NCBI RefSeq assembly: GCF_017163935.1 | Contig: NZ_JABVZR010000001.1 | Location: 248,001-312,000 of the forward strand | Direction: 5' to 3' | DNA: 64,000 nucleotides | Origin: Novosphingobium terrae | GTDB taxonomy: Bacteria > Pseudomonadota > Alphaproteobacteria > Sphingomonadales > Sphingomonadaceae | Shown here: piece by piece, positions 44,547-54,230 of the stretch | Position numbering within the stretch: the first letter of the stretch is position 1 | Layout of the letters: every line of letters starts with the position of its first letter | Program-made: the position numbers and the translations under genes | The notes under the pieces: generated by a model | Told to the model about the DNA's origin: nothing | The model's input: the letters and a program-made list of their open reading frames with translations, nothing else | Databases searched by the model: none

Positions 44547-45893
44547 ATGCTGAGCACCACTGACGCGCAGGAACGCGCCTCCGCCCTGATCGCGCGCGCG
44601 CGCCGCGCCGGGGCTGACGCTGCCGATGCGGTCTATGTCAGCGATGCTTCCGAAAGCGTGACGGTGCGGCTGGGCCAGCTTGAGGATGTCGAGCGTTCGG
44701 AAAACGAGCATATCGGCCTGCGGGTGTTTATCGGCCAGCGTTCGGCCACCATCGGCTCCTCCGATCTTTCCGATGCCGCGCTAGATGAGCTGGCGGATCG
44801 CGCTGTCGCCATGGCGCGTCTGGCGCCGGAGGACCCTTATGCGGGGCTGGCCCCGGAAGAGCTGCTGGTGAAAGGCGCCTTGCCCGATCTCGATCTGGTC
44901 GACCCCAAACAGCTGAGCCCGCAGGATCTGCGCGCTCTGGCCATGGAGATGGAGGAGGTCGCGCGCACTTACCCTGGCGTCACCAACAGCGAGGGCGCCA
45001 GCGCCAGCGCGGGCGGCGCGGTGGTGGCGCTGGCCACCAGCCACGGCTTTGCGGGCGCTTACGCTGGCACCAACCGCTCGCTGAGCGCGGGCGCCGTGGC
45101 GGGCGAGGGCAGCGCCATGCAGCGCGACCATGGCTGGCGCAGCGCAAGGCACAGCGCCGATCTGCTGCCCCCTGCGGAGATCGGGCGTCAGGCGGGCGAA
45201 CGGGCGGTGGCGCGGCTCAATCCGGCGCGGGTCAAGAGTGGTCCGATGCCGATCATCTTCGATCCGCGTGTGGCAGGATCGCTGCTGGGGCCTTTGCTGG
45301 GGGCCATTTCGGGCTCTTCGGTGGCTCGGCGCTCCAGCTTTCTGCTCGACCGGCTGGGGCAGACGCTGTTCGACAGCGCGATCACCATCCATGACGATCC
45401 GCATTGGAAGCGGGGCATGCGCGCCCGCCCCTTCGATGGCGAGGGTCTGCCTACATCCCGCCGCGCGCTGATCGAACATGGCGTGCTGACCGGCTGGCTG
45501 GTGGACAGCGCCACCGGCCGCCAGCTGGGCCTTGCCCCCACCGGCCATGCCGCGCGCGGGGTGAGCGGCGCGCCCGGCGTGGGCGGCAGCAACCTGTTCA
45601 TGAGTGCGGGCACGATCAGCCCGCAGGCGCTGATGGCCGATATCAAGGACGGCATCTACATCACCGATCTGATCGGCAATGGCATCAACCCGGTGACGGG
45701 CGATTACAGCCGTGGCGCCTCGGGCCGTCGCATCGTCAACGGCGAAGTGGGGGAGCCGGTGGCGGGCTTCACCATCGCGGGCAATCTGATCGATATGTTC
45801 GCCGCCCTGACCCCGGCGGACGATCTGGAAGACTGGCGTGTGATCAATGTGCCCACCCTGCGCGTGGACGGCATGGTTGTGGCGGGGGATTGA
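44547..45893 (+). CDS. pmbA: TldE/PmbA-type metallopeptidase subunit
   Basis: About 448 residues of the TldD/PmbA family (VRLGQLEDVERSENEHIGLRVFIG near the N-terminus, FDPRVAGSLLG, LIEHGVLTGWLVDSATGRQLG, ISPQALMADIKDGIYITDLIG, RIVNGEVGEPVAG; shown as short pieces where long). With TldD it forms a peptide-degrading complex. The metal site belongs to TldD, which is not here. ATG 44547 fits homologues better than 44505. Confidence 0.88.
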   Translation: MLSTTDAQERASALIARARRAGADAADAVYVSDASESVTVRLGQLEDVERSENEHIGLRVFIGQRSATIGSSDLSDAALDELADRAVAMARLAPEDPYAGLAPEELLVKGALPDLDLVDPKQLSPQDLRALAMEMEEVARTYPGVTNSEGASASAGGAVVALATSHGFAGAYAGTNRSLSAGAVAGEGSAMQRDHGWRSARHSADLLPPAEIGRQAGERAVARLNPARVKSGPMPIIFDPRVAGSLLGPLLGAISGSSVARRSSFLLDRLGQTLFDSAITIHDDPHWKRGMRARPFDGEGLPTSRRALIEHGVLTGWLVDSATGRQLGLAPTGHAARGVSGAPGVGGSNLFMSAGTISPQALMADIKDGIYITDLIGNGINPVTGDYSRGASGRRIVNGEVGEPVAGFTIAGNLIDMFAALTPADDLEDWRVINVPTLRVDGMVVAGD

Positions 45894-45909
45894 GGGCGGG
45901 GCACCTTGA

Positions 45910-45954
45910 AAATGACTCTGGTTCTTCGCCTGATAAGCGGAACCAGAGTCATTT
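45910..45954. terminator. 15-bp perfect inverted repeat between pmbA and the nuclease gene
   Basis: The arms 45910-45924 and 45940-45954 match exactly with a 15-base loop. The sequence lies between two convergent genes and is likely a bidirectional terminator. Each arm carries a GANTC site (GACTC and GAGTC), the CcrM methylase target. It also marks the edge of the AT-rich stretch that follows. Confidence 0.6.
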
Positions 45955-45968
45955 GAAACTGCTACAAT

Positions 45969-47033
45969 TTATCTTGCTGCGTCTGTGTCCGCAGCATCGA
46001 GAAGCCGAAAATCGACTTCATAGGTCATGAAAGATAGGTTGCTGACTGCGGAAACGGCATAATGAAGCTTATTGTCACCCTCTGGCGCGATAATGATGCC
46101 TTCAACGGTGTCTCCGATCTCTGCAATATTCTTCTGAATCCATCCCATATATCTGAGTACTTGCCCGACGGTGGAATCGGAAGATTTCCCGCGTTTTAAT
46201 TCGACGATTAGCCAACGTCTTTCGTGCTTGTGGCGAGCCAGAATGTCTATTCTGCCGACTTCACAAGGATATTCGTAACCAGCGTTTGGATCTTCAGGTG
46301 TGGAATAGGTTTCCCAATTTTGCCCCAAGCTGATGTTCGGCCAGTTGTCGTAAAGAAAATCGTGAAGATGGCGTTCGAGGCCAAATTGGGTCCTGCCGTC
46401 AAAATTTGCTTCGACAATGTCGCTCGGGAATTCGTCTGCAGCCGGCATTCCTTCGTGGTCTGGCTGCAGCGCCCACCACAACGCGTCGAGCGTCCAGAGG
46501 TCAAGATTCAGATCATGCCCAAGCCTTTTGAGAATTTCGTTGATTTGAGCGTATTTGGCGCCAAAACTTGTTCCGCGTGGGAAGGTCGGCATCAGGCCAG
46601 TTGTGATCAGGCCACCTTCTGAAATGTTGTTCCACACCCCATAATTGTCTGGGTAAGCGACTTGCAGCAGGGCTGTGACAATACCTTTACCCAGCCCTTT
46701 GATTCGGAAAACAGCTTCATCCACTCTGGTTGCGATTGGTTGAGTTTCATCAACCAGCACCATGAGAGCCTCGCGAAATGCGGTCATATCGCCGCAGATT
46801 CTGTTGACCTGCCGGAAAAGGCCCGACCAGTGCTTATTATTCTCAAAATAAAAGAAGGGCTTGATCTCTTCTTTCGAGAGATGTGGTATTGCCTCTGGCC
46901 GTAGCAGAGGCTGAAAGCGTGCCAGAACCTCGTTACGGGCAAGGACGATTTTCTCGACCTCTTGAACGCTGCCCATTTTTGCTTTGGCCTGCCGTAGTTG
47001 ACCAAGCGCGACAGCATATTGCTCTTCGTTCAT
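45969..47033 (-). CDS. NucS-like endonuclease-domain protein
   Basis: A 354-residue protein ending in a domain resembling NucS/DUF91: EVGRIDILARHKHERRWLIVELKRG with D, E and K (GRID, ELK) forming a PD-(D/E)xK active site, then STVGQVLRYMGWIQKN. A middle stretch with RIKGLGKGIVTALLQVAYP may be a helix-hairpin-helix. It is clearly richer in A+T than neighbours and stands alone, suggesting acquisition. Possible roles: mismatch or branched-DNA cutting, or phage defence. Start ATG 47033 has an AGGGGA site upstream. Confidence 0.75.
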   Translation of the reverse strand: MNEEQYAVALGQLRQAKAKMGSVQEVEKIVLARNEVLARFQPLLRPEAIPHLSKEEIKPFFYFENNKHWSGLFRQVNRICGDMTAFREALMVLVDETQPIATRVDEAVFRIKGLGKGIVTALLQVAYPDNYGVWNNISEGGLITTGLMPTFPRGTSFGAKYAQINEILKRLGHDLNLDLWTLDALWWALQPDHEGMPAADEFPSDIVEANFDGRTQFGLERHLHDFLYDNWPNISLGQNWETYSTPEDPNAGYEYPCEVGRIDILARHKHERRWLIVELKRGKSSDSTVGQVLRYMGWIQKNIAEIGDTVEGIIIAPEGDNKLHYAVSAVSNLSFMTYEVDFRLLDAADTDAAR

Positions 47034-47182
47034 GATTGTCGTTCCCCTGGCTGGCCCGTGTTGTGATCGGCCTGCAAGATAAAGGTAAACATTTAAGGAA
47101 TATTCGAATAGATGTTGATGAATTTTTTTATATAAAACTGAAGGGTATATTGCAGAATTTTTCGATTATTTTGCTCCACAGC

Positions 47183-47210
47183 AAAAAGGCGGCCCCTTGC
47201 GGAGCCGCCT
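47183..47210 (-). terminator. Intrinsic terminator of ppa
   Basis: A GC stem (47187-47193 with 47204-47210) followed on the minus strand by a U5 run, about 30 bases after the ppa stop. The AT-rich leader of the nuclease gene ends here. Confidence 0.85.
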
Positions 47211-47238
47211 CTTCATATCAGCCTTCAGCGTTTAAAGC

Positions 47239-47769
47239 TTACTTGGCCTGATAGCGCGCGATGGCTTCCATCACGATGCGGCGAGCATCGGCGGCAGTGC
47301 CCCAGGTGCCCACGCGGACCCACTTTTCCTTCTCCAGATCCTTGTAATGGGTGAAGAAGTGCTCGACCTGCTGCGAGATGATGTCGGGCAGATCTTCCTT
47401 TTCCTTGACGTTGGCATAGTAAGGAAAGGTCTTGTCGTCGGGCACGCAGAGCAGTTTTTCGTCGCCGCCGGCTTCATCTTCCAGATTCAGCACGGCGATG
47501 GGGCGCGCGCGCACCACCGAACCGGGCACGAAGGGCGAGCGGGCCACGACCAGCGCATCGAGCGGATCGCCATCGGGCGAGAGCGTGTGCGGCACGAAGC
47601 CATAGTTGGCGGGATAGCGCATCGGCGTGTGCAGGATGCGGTCCACGAAGAGCGCGCCCGAATCCTTGTCGAACTCATACTTCACCGGTTCGCCGCCGGT
47701 GGGCACTTCGATGATGACATTGAGGTTGTCAGGCGGATTCTTGCCCACCGAAATCTTGGAAATGTCCAT
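47239..47769 (-). CDS. ppa: Inorganic pyrophosphatase
   Basis: A family I soluble pyrophosphatase of about 176 residues. Metal-binding acids are visible in YEFDKDSGALFVDR and DPLDALVV (piece SPDGDPLDALVVARSPF), and KVMCVPD-like LLCVPDDKTFPYYANV. It clears pyrophosphate in the cytosol. ATG 47769 (MDISKI) is used as in homologues; a longer in-frame start at 47802 is possible. Confidence 0.94.
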   Translation of the reverse strand: MDISKISVGKNPPDNLNVIIEVPTGGEPVKYEFDKDSGALFVDRILHTPMRYPANYGFVPHTLSPDGDPLDALVVARSPFVPGSVVRARPIAVLNLEDEAGGDEKLLCVPDDKTFPYYANVKEKEDLPDIISQQVEHFFTHYKDLEKEKWVRVGTWGTAADARRIVMEAIARYQAK

Positions 47770-47942
47770 GGCACCCATCGTTTTGAAACGCGCATAGGGC
47801 ATCAGCCCGTCGCGCAGGAAACTTACCTAAGGCCAGCCCTAGACGGCGCTCTGCTGCATTGCAACGGGGCCCTTGGGTCGAAAGCATGTCGAAAGCGCTA
47901 TTTTGGAACATTTGCGCGATGCATTGTTCCGAGATCGCTCGT

Positions 47943-48614
47943 TTACCCGCCAGCGGTGACGTTGATGGTGAAAGCCAGCACGATCAGATTGTAAAAGAAG
48001 GCCGCCGCGCCATGCAGCGTGGCAAAGCGGCGGATCGCCGGATCGGTGATGGCCACATCCGATGTGGCAAAGGCCATGCCCATCGTCAGGGAAAAATAGG
48101 CGAAATCCCAGAAGTTGGGGCAATAGCCATCCTTATCCGCCGGGAATTTCAGCCCGCCCTCGGTGCCGTCGCCATAGAAGAGATGAGCGTAATGCAGCGC
48201 GCAGATCAGATTGGAAAAGACCCAGGCCACCACCAGAGAGGCCAGCACCAGCAGCATCGAGAGCATATGGCCCGCGCCTGATTCGCGCCGTGCATCGGGC
48301 AGTTCGATCGCCACGCCGGTCACCATCACCGCCATCAGCAGGCTGGTGATGATCAGCACGCCCAGCCGCCTTGCGTCATTGTCGCGCGCATGGCGGCGCA
48401 TTTCGCCGGGGGTATGATCGCGGGTCAGCGGCCAGAGCGACAGGCTGAAGACCAGCACGCCGACATCGAAACCGCCCAAAAGTGCCTGACTCCAGCGCTG
48501 GGCCAAAGGCATCAGGGCTGCCCCGGCCAGCGCGAAACTGGCCAGGAACAGCATGAAGCGTGGGGGCAGAAACCAGCTCCATCCCCACGCTTTCGGGGGC
48601 TGTTTCGCCCCCAT
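47943..48614 (-). CDS. DUF1345 family membrane protein
   Basis: A 223-residue inner-membrane protein with about five helices and the DUF1345 signature (GFDVGVLVFSLSLWPL, HYAHLFYGDGTEGGL, GYCPNFWDFAYFSLTMGMAF as pieces). Function unknown. It starts four bases after the M61 peptidase stop, so they form an operon. Confidence 0.85.
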   Translation of the reverse strand: MGAKQPPKAWGWSWFLPPRFMLFLASFALAGAALMPLAQRWSQALLGGFDVGVLVFSLSLWPLTRDHTPGEMRRHARDNDARRLGVLIITSLLMAVMVTGVAIELPDARRESGAGHMLSMLLVLASLVVAWVFSNLICALHYAHLFYGDGTEGGLKFPADKDGYCPNFWDFAYFSLTMGMAFATSDVAITDPAIRRFATLHGAAAFFYNLIVLAFTINVTAGG

Positions 48615-48618
48615 GCGC

Positions 48619-50595
48619 TTACTTCGCGCCCGGGCGACGCGGCGCCAGCAGCAGGTCGAGGCCAGCCTCGCCCTTCACGGTCTTTTCCAGCCAGGGGTAA
48701 CGCAGGCCGCCATGGTAATCGATGGCGATGGTCTGCACCCGGTCACCGCGCTGGACCACCAGCGAGATCGGCTGGTTGCTGGTCTTGGCGGCGGTGACGG
48801 CGGCCTTCATATCGTCCGCGTCATAGCTGCGGCCATTGATGCCCACGATCTTGGCACCGGTGACCAGACCCGCGTTGAAGGCCGGGCTGCCCCAGACGGT
48901 GCTGGTGACCTTGCCTTCCTTGTCGATGCCCACGCCCAGCGAGTAGGACAGGCTGACGCCGCCCTTCGACATGCCGATGCGGCCCTTTTCATAGGGGTTG
49001 GGCTCTTCCTTCCAGACCAGCTTGTAGCCGCCCTTCTCGATGCCGGTCAGCGGCACGGGTTGGCCCGGCGTCTGGAAGCGGGTCTTGAGGAAGCTGGCCC
49101 AGTCATGCGGGTAGACGGTGTTGAGCGCCGTGACGACATCCTCGAACTCATAGGGCACTTCGCCCCAGTCGCCGTTCTTGATGCCGAAGAAGACCTTGGC
49201 GAAATCGTCCAGGCCCTTCTTGCCGCCGGTGCCTTCGCGGATGATCTGGTCGGCTTCCACCCAGACCAGCGCGCCTTCGGTGTAATAGTCCTCGTTGCGG
49301 TCCATCGTGGCGAAGGGCTTGGGGCGGCGGTTGGCGATGATGGGATCATGCGTGGTGTCTTCCACGCTGCGCCATTCGCGGCCGGCCTCATAGGTGAAGT
49401 TGCCCGCGTAAGCGGCGAATTCGCCCAGCACGCTTTCCTTGCTCTGCACGCCCGAGCGCGCCGCCAGCACCAGACCCCAGAACTGGTTCTGGCCTTCATA
49501 GACCCACAGCAGATTGTCCTGCATCGGCTGGCGATAGTCGGGCGTCCACAGCTTGGCCGAGCGGCGGAACTTGCCGTCCCAGCTGTGGCTGATTTCGTGC
49601 GGGATCACGTTGCGGGCCCAGTCGAACTCCTTCCAGTCGGTCAGGGCCTTGGGCTGCATCGAGTTCTCGGAGGAGCGGTGATGCTCCAGACCGATGCCGC
49701 CCAGCTTGTCGGAGAGGGCGAGCAGAATGTCGTAATGGTCGAAGTGATGTGCGCCGTAATTGATGAAGGCCTCATCCACCAGCGCCTTATAGGCGGCGAC
49801 ATTCTCGGGCTTCACATTCAGATTCTCGGGGCGGTCGGCCACGACATCGAGCGAGACATCCTTGCCCAGATCGAATCGCTTGAAGTTCACACCGGCGAAG
49901 ACGGGCGAATCGACCAGCGTGTCGTACTCCACCTCATTCCAGGTCACGGTGTCTCCGGTCTGGGTCTTGCCGTCCAGCGCGCTGGCCACGCCCCAGCCGG
50001 TGGGGAACTTCACGGTCGGCTTGAACTTGATCTGGCGGACGTAATGGCCGGCCGGATACAGGCTCATGCGGTCCCACTGCAGGTTGAGCATATCGGGCGT
50101 GACGGTCACGCGGCCTTCGCTCGACTGCAGCGGCGAGGTGTTGATGAACTTGGCGACGACGGCCTGCGTACCCTCGGGCACATCGACGTGGAAAGCGAAG
50201 ACTTCCACCGGATCACGGTGCCATGTCAGCAACTTACCGTTGGCGAAGAACTGCACGCCGACCAGCTGGTCCATCGTGCCGCCCGGCGAGTGATGGCCCG
50301 GAATCCACTGCGGCAACTGCAGAATCAGATCCTTGGTGCCGGCGGCAACCGGGATGGTTTCCGTCACGCGGTAGGCCGCGCGCACCGTGTCGCTGGCATC
50401 GATGTCCAGCGTGATGGTGCCGACATAGGGCGTGTCCACCGCATCGGGCACGCTGTGGGGCAGCGGCACGGCCTGCGGGGCGGAGCGCGGGAGGCTCTGC
50501 GCGCTCTGCGCCATGGCGGGGAGGGCAACGGCCAGCGTGCTGGCTGTCAGGGTGAGGGTCAGCGCGAGACGCGCGGCGTTGCGGAGCTTGTTCAT
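48619..50595 (-). CDS. M61 family metallopeptidase with PDZ domain
   Basis: About 658 residues. A signal peptide (MNKLRNAARLALTLTLTASTLAVALPAMAQ as pieces) leads to an N-terminal beta domain, then the zinc site VIPHEISHSWDGKFRR (HExxH) with a third ligand in ALVWVEADQIIREG, and a C-terminal PDZ-like domain (VWGSPAFNAGLVTGAKIVGINGRSY). A periplasmic aminopeptidase-like enzyme. ATG 50595 begins directly at the signal peptide; the longer reading to 50733 is not used. Confidence 0.9.
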   Translation of the reverse strand: MNKLRNAARLALTLTLTASTLAVALPAMAQSAQSLPRSAPQAVPLPHSVPDAVDTPYVGTITLDIDASDTVRAAYRVTETIPVAAGTKDLILQLPQWIPGHHSPGGTMDQLVGVQFFANGKLLTWHRDPVEVFAFHVDVPEGTQAVVAKFINTSPLQSSEGRVTVTPDMLNLQWDRMSLYPAGHYVRQIKFKPTVKFPTGWGVASALDGKTQTGDTVTWNEVEYDTLVDSPVFAGVNFKRFDLGKDVSLDVVADRPENLNVKPENVAAYKALVDEAFINYGAHHFDHYDILLALSDKLGGIGLEHHRSSENSMQPKALTDWKEFDWARNVIPHEISHSWDGKFRRSAKLWTPDYRQPMQDNLLWVYEGQNQFWGLVLAARSGVQSKESVLGEFAAYAGNFTYEAGREWRSVEDTTHDPIIANRRPKPFATMDRNEDYYTEGALVWVEADQIIREGTGGKKGLDDFAKVFFGIKNGDWGEVPYEFEDVVTALNTVYPHDWASFLKTRFQTPGQPVPLTGIEKGGYKLVWKEEPNPYEKGRIGMSKGGVSLSYSLGVGIDKEGKVTSTVWGSPAFNAGLVTGAKIVGINGRSYDADDMKAAVTAAKTSNQPISLVVQRGDRVQTIAIDYHGGLRYPWLEKTVKGEAGLDLLLAPRRPGAK

Positions 50596-50765
50596 GGGGC
50601 GTTTATCTGGCGCGAACCGGAGCGGCTCGCAACAATCTTCTGCGGGGCAAATGGCGAATTGCGCAGTTTTGATATCTTCACTGACACTGATGTAGGTGGA
50701 ACTGTGTGCAAACGGCGCAAACAGGTGCTTCACTCTACGCGCGCGGGCGGCTATCGGGCATGCCC

Positions 50766-52016
50766 ATGAGCAAGAGTGAAAAGCCCGCCCGTATCGAGAC
50801 TCCGCAGGCCATCCGCGGCACGCAGGACATTTTCGGCGCCGATGCCGAGGCCTTCGCCCATGTGGTGGAGACCTTCGAGCGTATCCGCCGCCTGTACCGC
50901 TTCCGCCGGGTGGAGATGCCGGTATTCGAAAAGACCACGGTGTTTTCGCGTTCGCTGGGCGAGACGACCGATGTGGTGTCGAAGGAAATGTACTCCTTCG
51001 AGGATCGCGGCGGGGAATCGCTGACCCTGCGCCCGGAGTTCACCGCGGGGCTTTCGCGGGCCTATATCACCAATGGCTGGCAGCAGTATGCGCCGGTCAA
51101 GCTGGCGACCCATGGCCCGCTGTTCCGCTACGAGCGCCCGCAAAAGGGCCGCTATCGTCAGTTCCACCAGCTCGATGCCGAGGTGATCGGCGCGGCGGAA
51201 CCCACCGCTGACGTGGAACTGCTGGTGATGGCCGATCAGCTGCTGAAGGAGCTGGGCATTGCCGATGGCGTGACCCTGCAGCTCAACACGCTGGGCGATG
51301 GGGAAAGCCGCGAGGCCTGGCGCGCCGCGTTGATCGAGTATTTCCGCGAGCATAAGGCCAGCCTGAGCGAGGATTCGCAGGACCGCCTTGAGCGCAACCC
51401 GCTGCGCATCCTCGATTCCAAGGACCCGCGCGACAAGCCTTTCACCGTGGATGCCCCCAAGATCGACGATTACCTGTCGAGCGAGGCGCAGGATTTCTTC
51501 GCCAAGGTGACGGCGGGTCTGGATGCGGCGGGCGTGGCCTGGACACGCGCGCAATCGCTGGTGCGCGGGCTGGATTACTATCGCCACACGGCGTTCGAAT
51601 TCGTCACCGACCGGCTGGGCGCTCAGGGCACCGTGCTGGGCGGCGGGCGTTACGACGGATTGATGGGATCGCTGGGCGGCGCGCCGACTCCAGCTGTCGG
51701 CTGGGCGGCGGGCATTGAGCGCCTTGCCATGCTGGTGGCCGATGCCGGTCAGGTGGCTGAGGATCGCACCGAGGTCACCGTGGTGGTCGAGGATGATCGT
51801 GCGCTGACCGTGGGCATGGGCCATGTCGCGGCGCTGCGTCGCGGCGGCCTTTCTGCCGAACTGATCGCCAGCGGCAGCCCCCGCAAGCGTTTCGACAAGG
51901 CCGTGAAATCGAACACCCGCGCCATTCTGGCGCTGGGCTGGGGTGACGAGGGCCTGACTACCCGCCTGCGCAATGTCGATGGCGATGTGGCGCGTATCGA
52001 GGCTCTGATTGCCTAA
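50766..52016 (+). CDS. hisS: Histidyl-tRNA synthetase
   Basis: About 416 residues of class II synthetase. Motif 1 TGGWQQY-like [24 protein letters not shown] and motif 2 [15 protein letters not shown] are intact, and the histidine-specific [12 protein letters not shown] and [13 protein letters not shown] (motif 3) follow. Charges tRNA-His. ATG 50766 is used with no strong ribosome site; 50760 is one codon pair earlier. Confidence 0.95.
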   Translation: MSKSEKPARIETPQAIRGTQDIFGADAEAFAHVVETFERIRRLYRFRRVEMPVFEKTTVFSRSLGETTDVVSKEMYSFEDRGGESLTLRPEFTAGLSRAYITNGWQQYAPVKLATHGPLFRYERPQKGRYRQFHQLDAEVIGAAEPTADVELLVMADQLLKELGIADGVTLQLNTLGDGESREAWRAALIEYFREHKASLSEDSQDRLERNPLRILDSKDPRDKPFTVDAPKIDDYLSSEAQDFFAKVTAGLDAAGVAWTRAQSLVRGLDYYRHTAFEFVTDRLGAQGTVLGGGRYDGLMGSLGGAPTPAVGWAAGIERLAMLVADAGQVAEDRTEVTVVVEDDRALTVGMGHVAALRRGGLSAELIASGSPRKRFDKAVKSNTRAILALGWGDEGLTTRLRNVDGDVARIEALIA

Positions 52017-53084
52017 ATGAGCATTTCCGACGCCCGCCTTGCGCAGATCGGGGCGCGTTTTGCCCAGCTTGAGGCGCGGCTTGCCTCGGGCACGCTGGAG
52101 GGCGGCGAGTTCGTCGCCGCCAGCCGCGACTATGCCGAGCTGGAGCCGGTGGCCCGCGCCGCCGCCGCCGTCTCGGCCATGCGCGTCGAGCAGGCCGATC
52201 TCTCGGCGATGCAGGACGATCCCGAAATGCGCGCGCTGGCGGAGGAAGAACTCGCCCGCCTGCGCGAGGATCTGCCCGAGGCCGAGCGCGCGCTCTCCAT
52301 CGCCATGCTGCCGCGCGATGTCGCCGACAGCCGCCCGGCCATGCTGGAAATCCGCGCGGGCACAGGCGGCGATGAGGCCGCTCTGTTCGCCGCCGATCTC
52401 TACCGCATGTATGAACGCTTCGCTGCCGAGCAGGGCTGGCGTGTGGAAACCGTCTCGGTCAACGCCAATGAGCTGGGCGGCTTCAAGGAAGTGGTTGCCA
52501 ACATTGCGGGGCAGGGGGTCTTCGCCAAGCTGAAGTTCGAGAGCGGCGTGCATCGCGTGCAGCGTGTGCCGGTGACGGAATCGGGCGGGCGCATCCACAC
52601 CAGCGCCGCCACCGTCGCCGTGCTGCCCGAGCCCGATGAGGTCGATGTCCAGCTCGATGACAAGGACATCAAGATCGATATCTATCGCGCGTCGGGCGCG
52701 GGCGGTCAGCACGTCAACACAACCGATTCGGCGGTGCGCCTGACGCATTTACCCACCGGCATCGTGGTGATCTGTCAGGACGAGCGTAGCCAGCACAAGA
52801 ACAAGGCCAAGGCCATGCAGGTGCTGCGCACGCGCATCTACGACCAGCGCCGCGCTGAAGCGCAGGGCGCCGAGGCCGAAGCGCGCAAGGCGATGGTCGG
52901 CAGCGGCGACCGCTCCGAGCGCATCCGCACCTACAATTTCCCGCAGGGCCGCGTGACGGACCATCGCATCAACCTGACCCTGCACCGCCTGCCCGAAGTG
53001 CTGGAAGGGCCGGGGCTGACTGAACTGGTCGATGCGCTGATCGCCGAGGATCAGGCCAAGCGTCTGGCCGCCATCGGTGAGTGA
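52017..53084 (+). CDS. prfA: Peptide chain release factor 1
   Basis: A 355-residue class I release factor. The GGQ motif ([17 protein letters not shown]) and the neighbouring [18 protein letters not shown] are intact. A stop codon reader PVT-type motif ([11 protein letters not shown]) fits RF1, which reads UAA and UAG. It starts directly after the hisS stop and overlaps prmC by eight bases. Confidence 0.95.
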   Translation: MSISDARLAQIGARFAQLEARLASGTLEGGEFVAASRDYAELEPVARAAAAVSAMRVEQADLSAMQDDPEMRALAEEELARLREDLPEAERALSIAMLPRDVADSRPAMLEIRAGTGGDEAALFAADLYRMYERFAAEQGWRVETVSVNANELGGFKEVVANIAGQGVFAKLKFESGVHRVQRVPVTESGGRIHTSAATVAVLPEPDEVDVQLDDKDIKIDIYRASGAGGQHVNTTDSAVRLTHLPTGIVVICQDERSQHKNKAKAMQVLRTRIYDQRRAEAQGAEAEARKAMVGSGDRSERIRTYNFPQGRVTDHRINLTLHRLPEVLEGPGLTELVDALIAEDQAKRLAAIGE

Positions 53085-53925
53085 CACGGTAACGCAGGCG
53101 CTGCGCGAGGCTGCAACGCGTCTGGCGGAAACCAGCGACACGGCGCGCCTCGATGCCGAAGTGCTGATGGCCCATGCGCTGGGGGTGACGCGCTCCGCGA
53201 TGTTGCTCAGCCATGGGCGCAATGCCGTGCCTGAAACTTTCGCAGCGTTGATCGACCGGCGTCTGCGCCATGAACCCGTCGCCTATATCACCGGATCGCA
53301 GGAATTTTTCGGGCTGGACTTCAAAGTCTCTTCTGATGTGCTGATCCCGCGTGGTGATAGCGAGGTGCTGGTGGAGGCTGCTTTGGCCGCCAGACCTGAC
53401 GCCAAACGCGTCCTCGATCTGGGGCTGGGGTCCGGCGCTCTGCTGCTGGCGGTGTTACACAACCTGCCCGGGGCGCAAGGCATCGGCATCGAACGCTCGC
53501 CGGGCGCGCTGGCCGTGGCTCGCGCCAATGCGCAGGCCCTCAACCTCACCCCACGCGCCGATCTGCGCCCCGGAGACTGGACGCAATCCGATTGGACCAC
53601 AGATCTGGGCCAGTTCGACCTGATCCTCGCCAACCCGCCCTATGTCGAGGAGAAAGCCCTGCTCGATCCTTCCGTGCGCGATCACGAACCGGCCAGCGCC
53701 CTTTTCGCCGGGGCCGAGGGTCTGGACGATTACCGCATCATCCTGCCCGCGCTGCCCGCCCTGCTGGCGCCGCGCGGCGTGGCCCTGATCGAGATCGGCT
53801 ATACCCAAGCCGAAGCTGTGTCTGCTCTGGCGGAAGCCCAAGGCCTCACCGCAAAGCTTCATCGCGATCTTGGCGATCGGCCCCGCGTGCTGGAAATTTC
53901 TTCCTCTGCACCTTCGTCGCATTAA
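53077..53925 (+). CDS. prmC: Release factor glutamine methyltransferase
   Basis: A 282-residue SAM-dependent enzyme methylating the GGQ glutamine of release factors. The SAM motif is [15 protein letters not shown] and the catalytic NPPY is in [15 protein letters not shown]. It starts at GTG 53077 inside prfA (its own substrate's gene), a standard arrangement. Confidence 0.94.
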   Translation: MSDTVTQALREAATRLAETSDTARLDAEVLMAHALGVTRSAMLLSHGRNAVPETFAALIDRRLRHEPVAYITGSQEFFGLDFKVSSDVLIPRGDSEVLVEAALAARPDAKRVLDLGLGSGALLLAVLHNLPGAQGIGIERSPGALAVARANAQALNLTPRADLRPGDWTQSDWTTDLGQFDLILANPPYVEEKALLDPSVRDHEPASALFAGAEGLDDYRIILPALPALLAPRGVALIEIGYTQAEAVSALAEAQGLTAKLHRDLGDRPRVLEISSSAPSSH

Positions 53926-54230
53926 GATTCCGCTTGGCTTTTGGCCCCATGACCCCTAAATGAAGCCAAGGCACGCCGAGGGATGAAATCTTCCCCTCTG
54001 GCAGGCCGAACTCCAGCATCCATGTCGGGGCCGGGCATTCCGCTCAAAGGTCTTGGCACATGCAGGCGGGCCAGATGCGGTTCGGGCTTGAACGAACCGA
54101 TCGGGCGCAGGGCCTTACAGGCTCACGTCAAACAATAGGCCCCGGGGGAAGGGCCGAAGGATAGGACGGATGGCTGATCCGGCGGCGCATTATGGCCGCG
54201 TGGCAGTCCGGTTTAAGGAAGACCGATCCC
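53926..54230 (+). other. 305-base leader between prmC and DUF4167
   Basis: No gene and no convincing promoter or terminator was found here. The sequence is GC-rich with only weak partial stems. It may be a long untranslated leader of the DUF4167 message. Confidence 0.35.

Noticed and set aside
50751..52748. 665-codon open frame antisense to hisS and prfA
   Set aside because: Spans two well-recognised genes; no ribosome site or domain.
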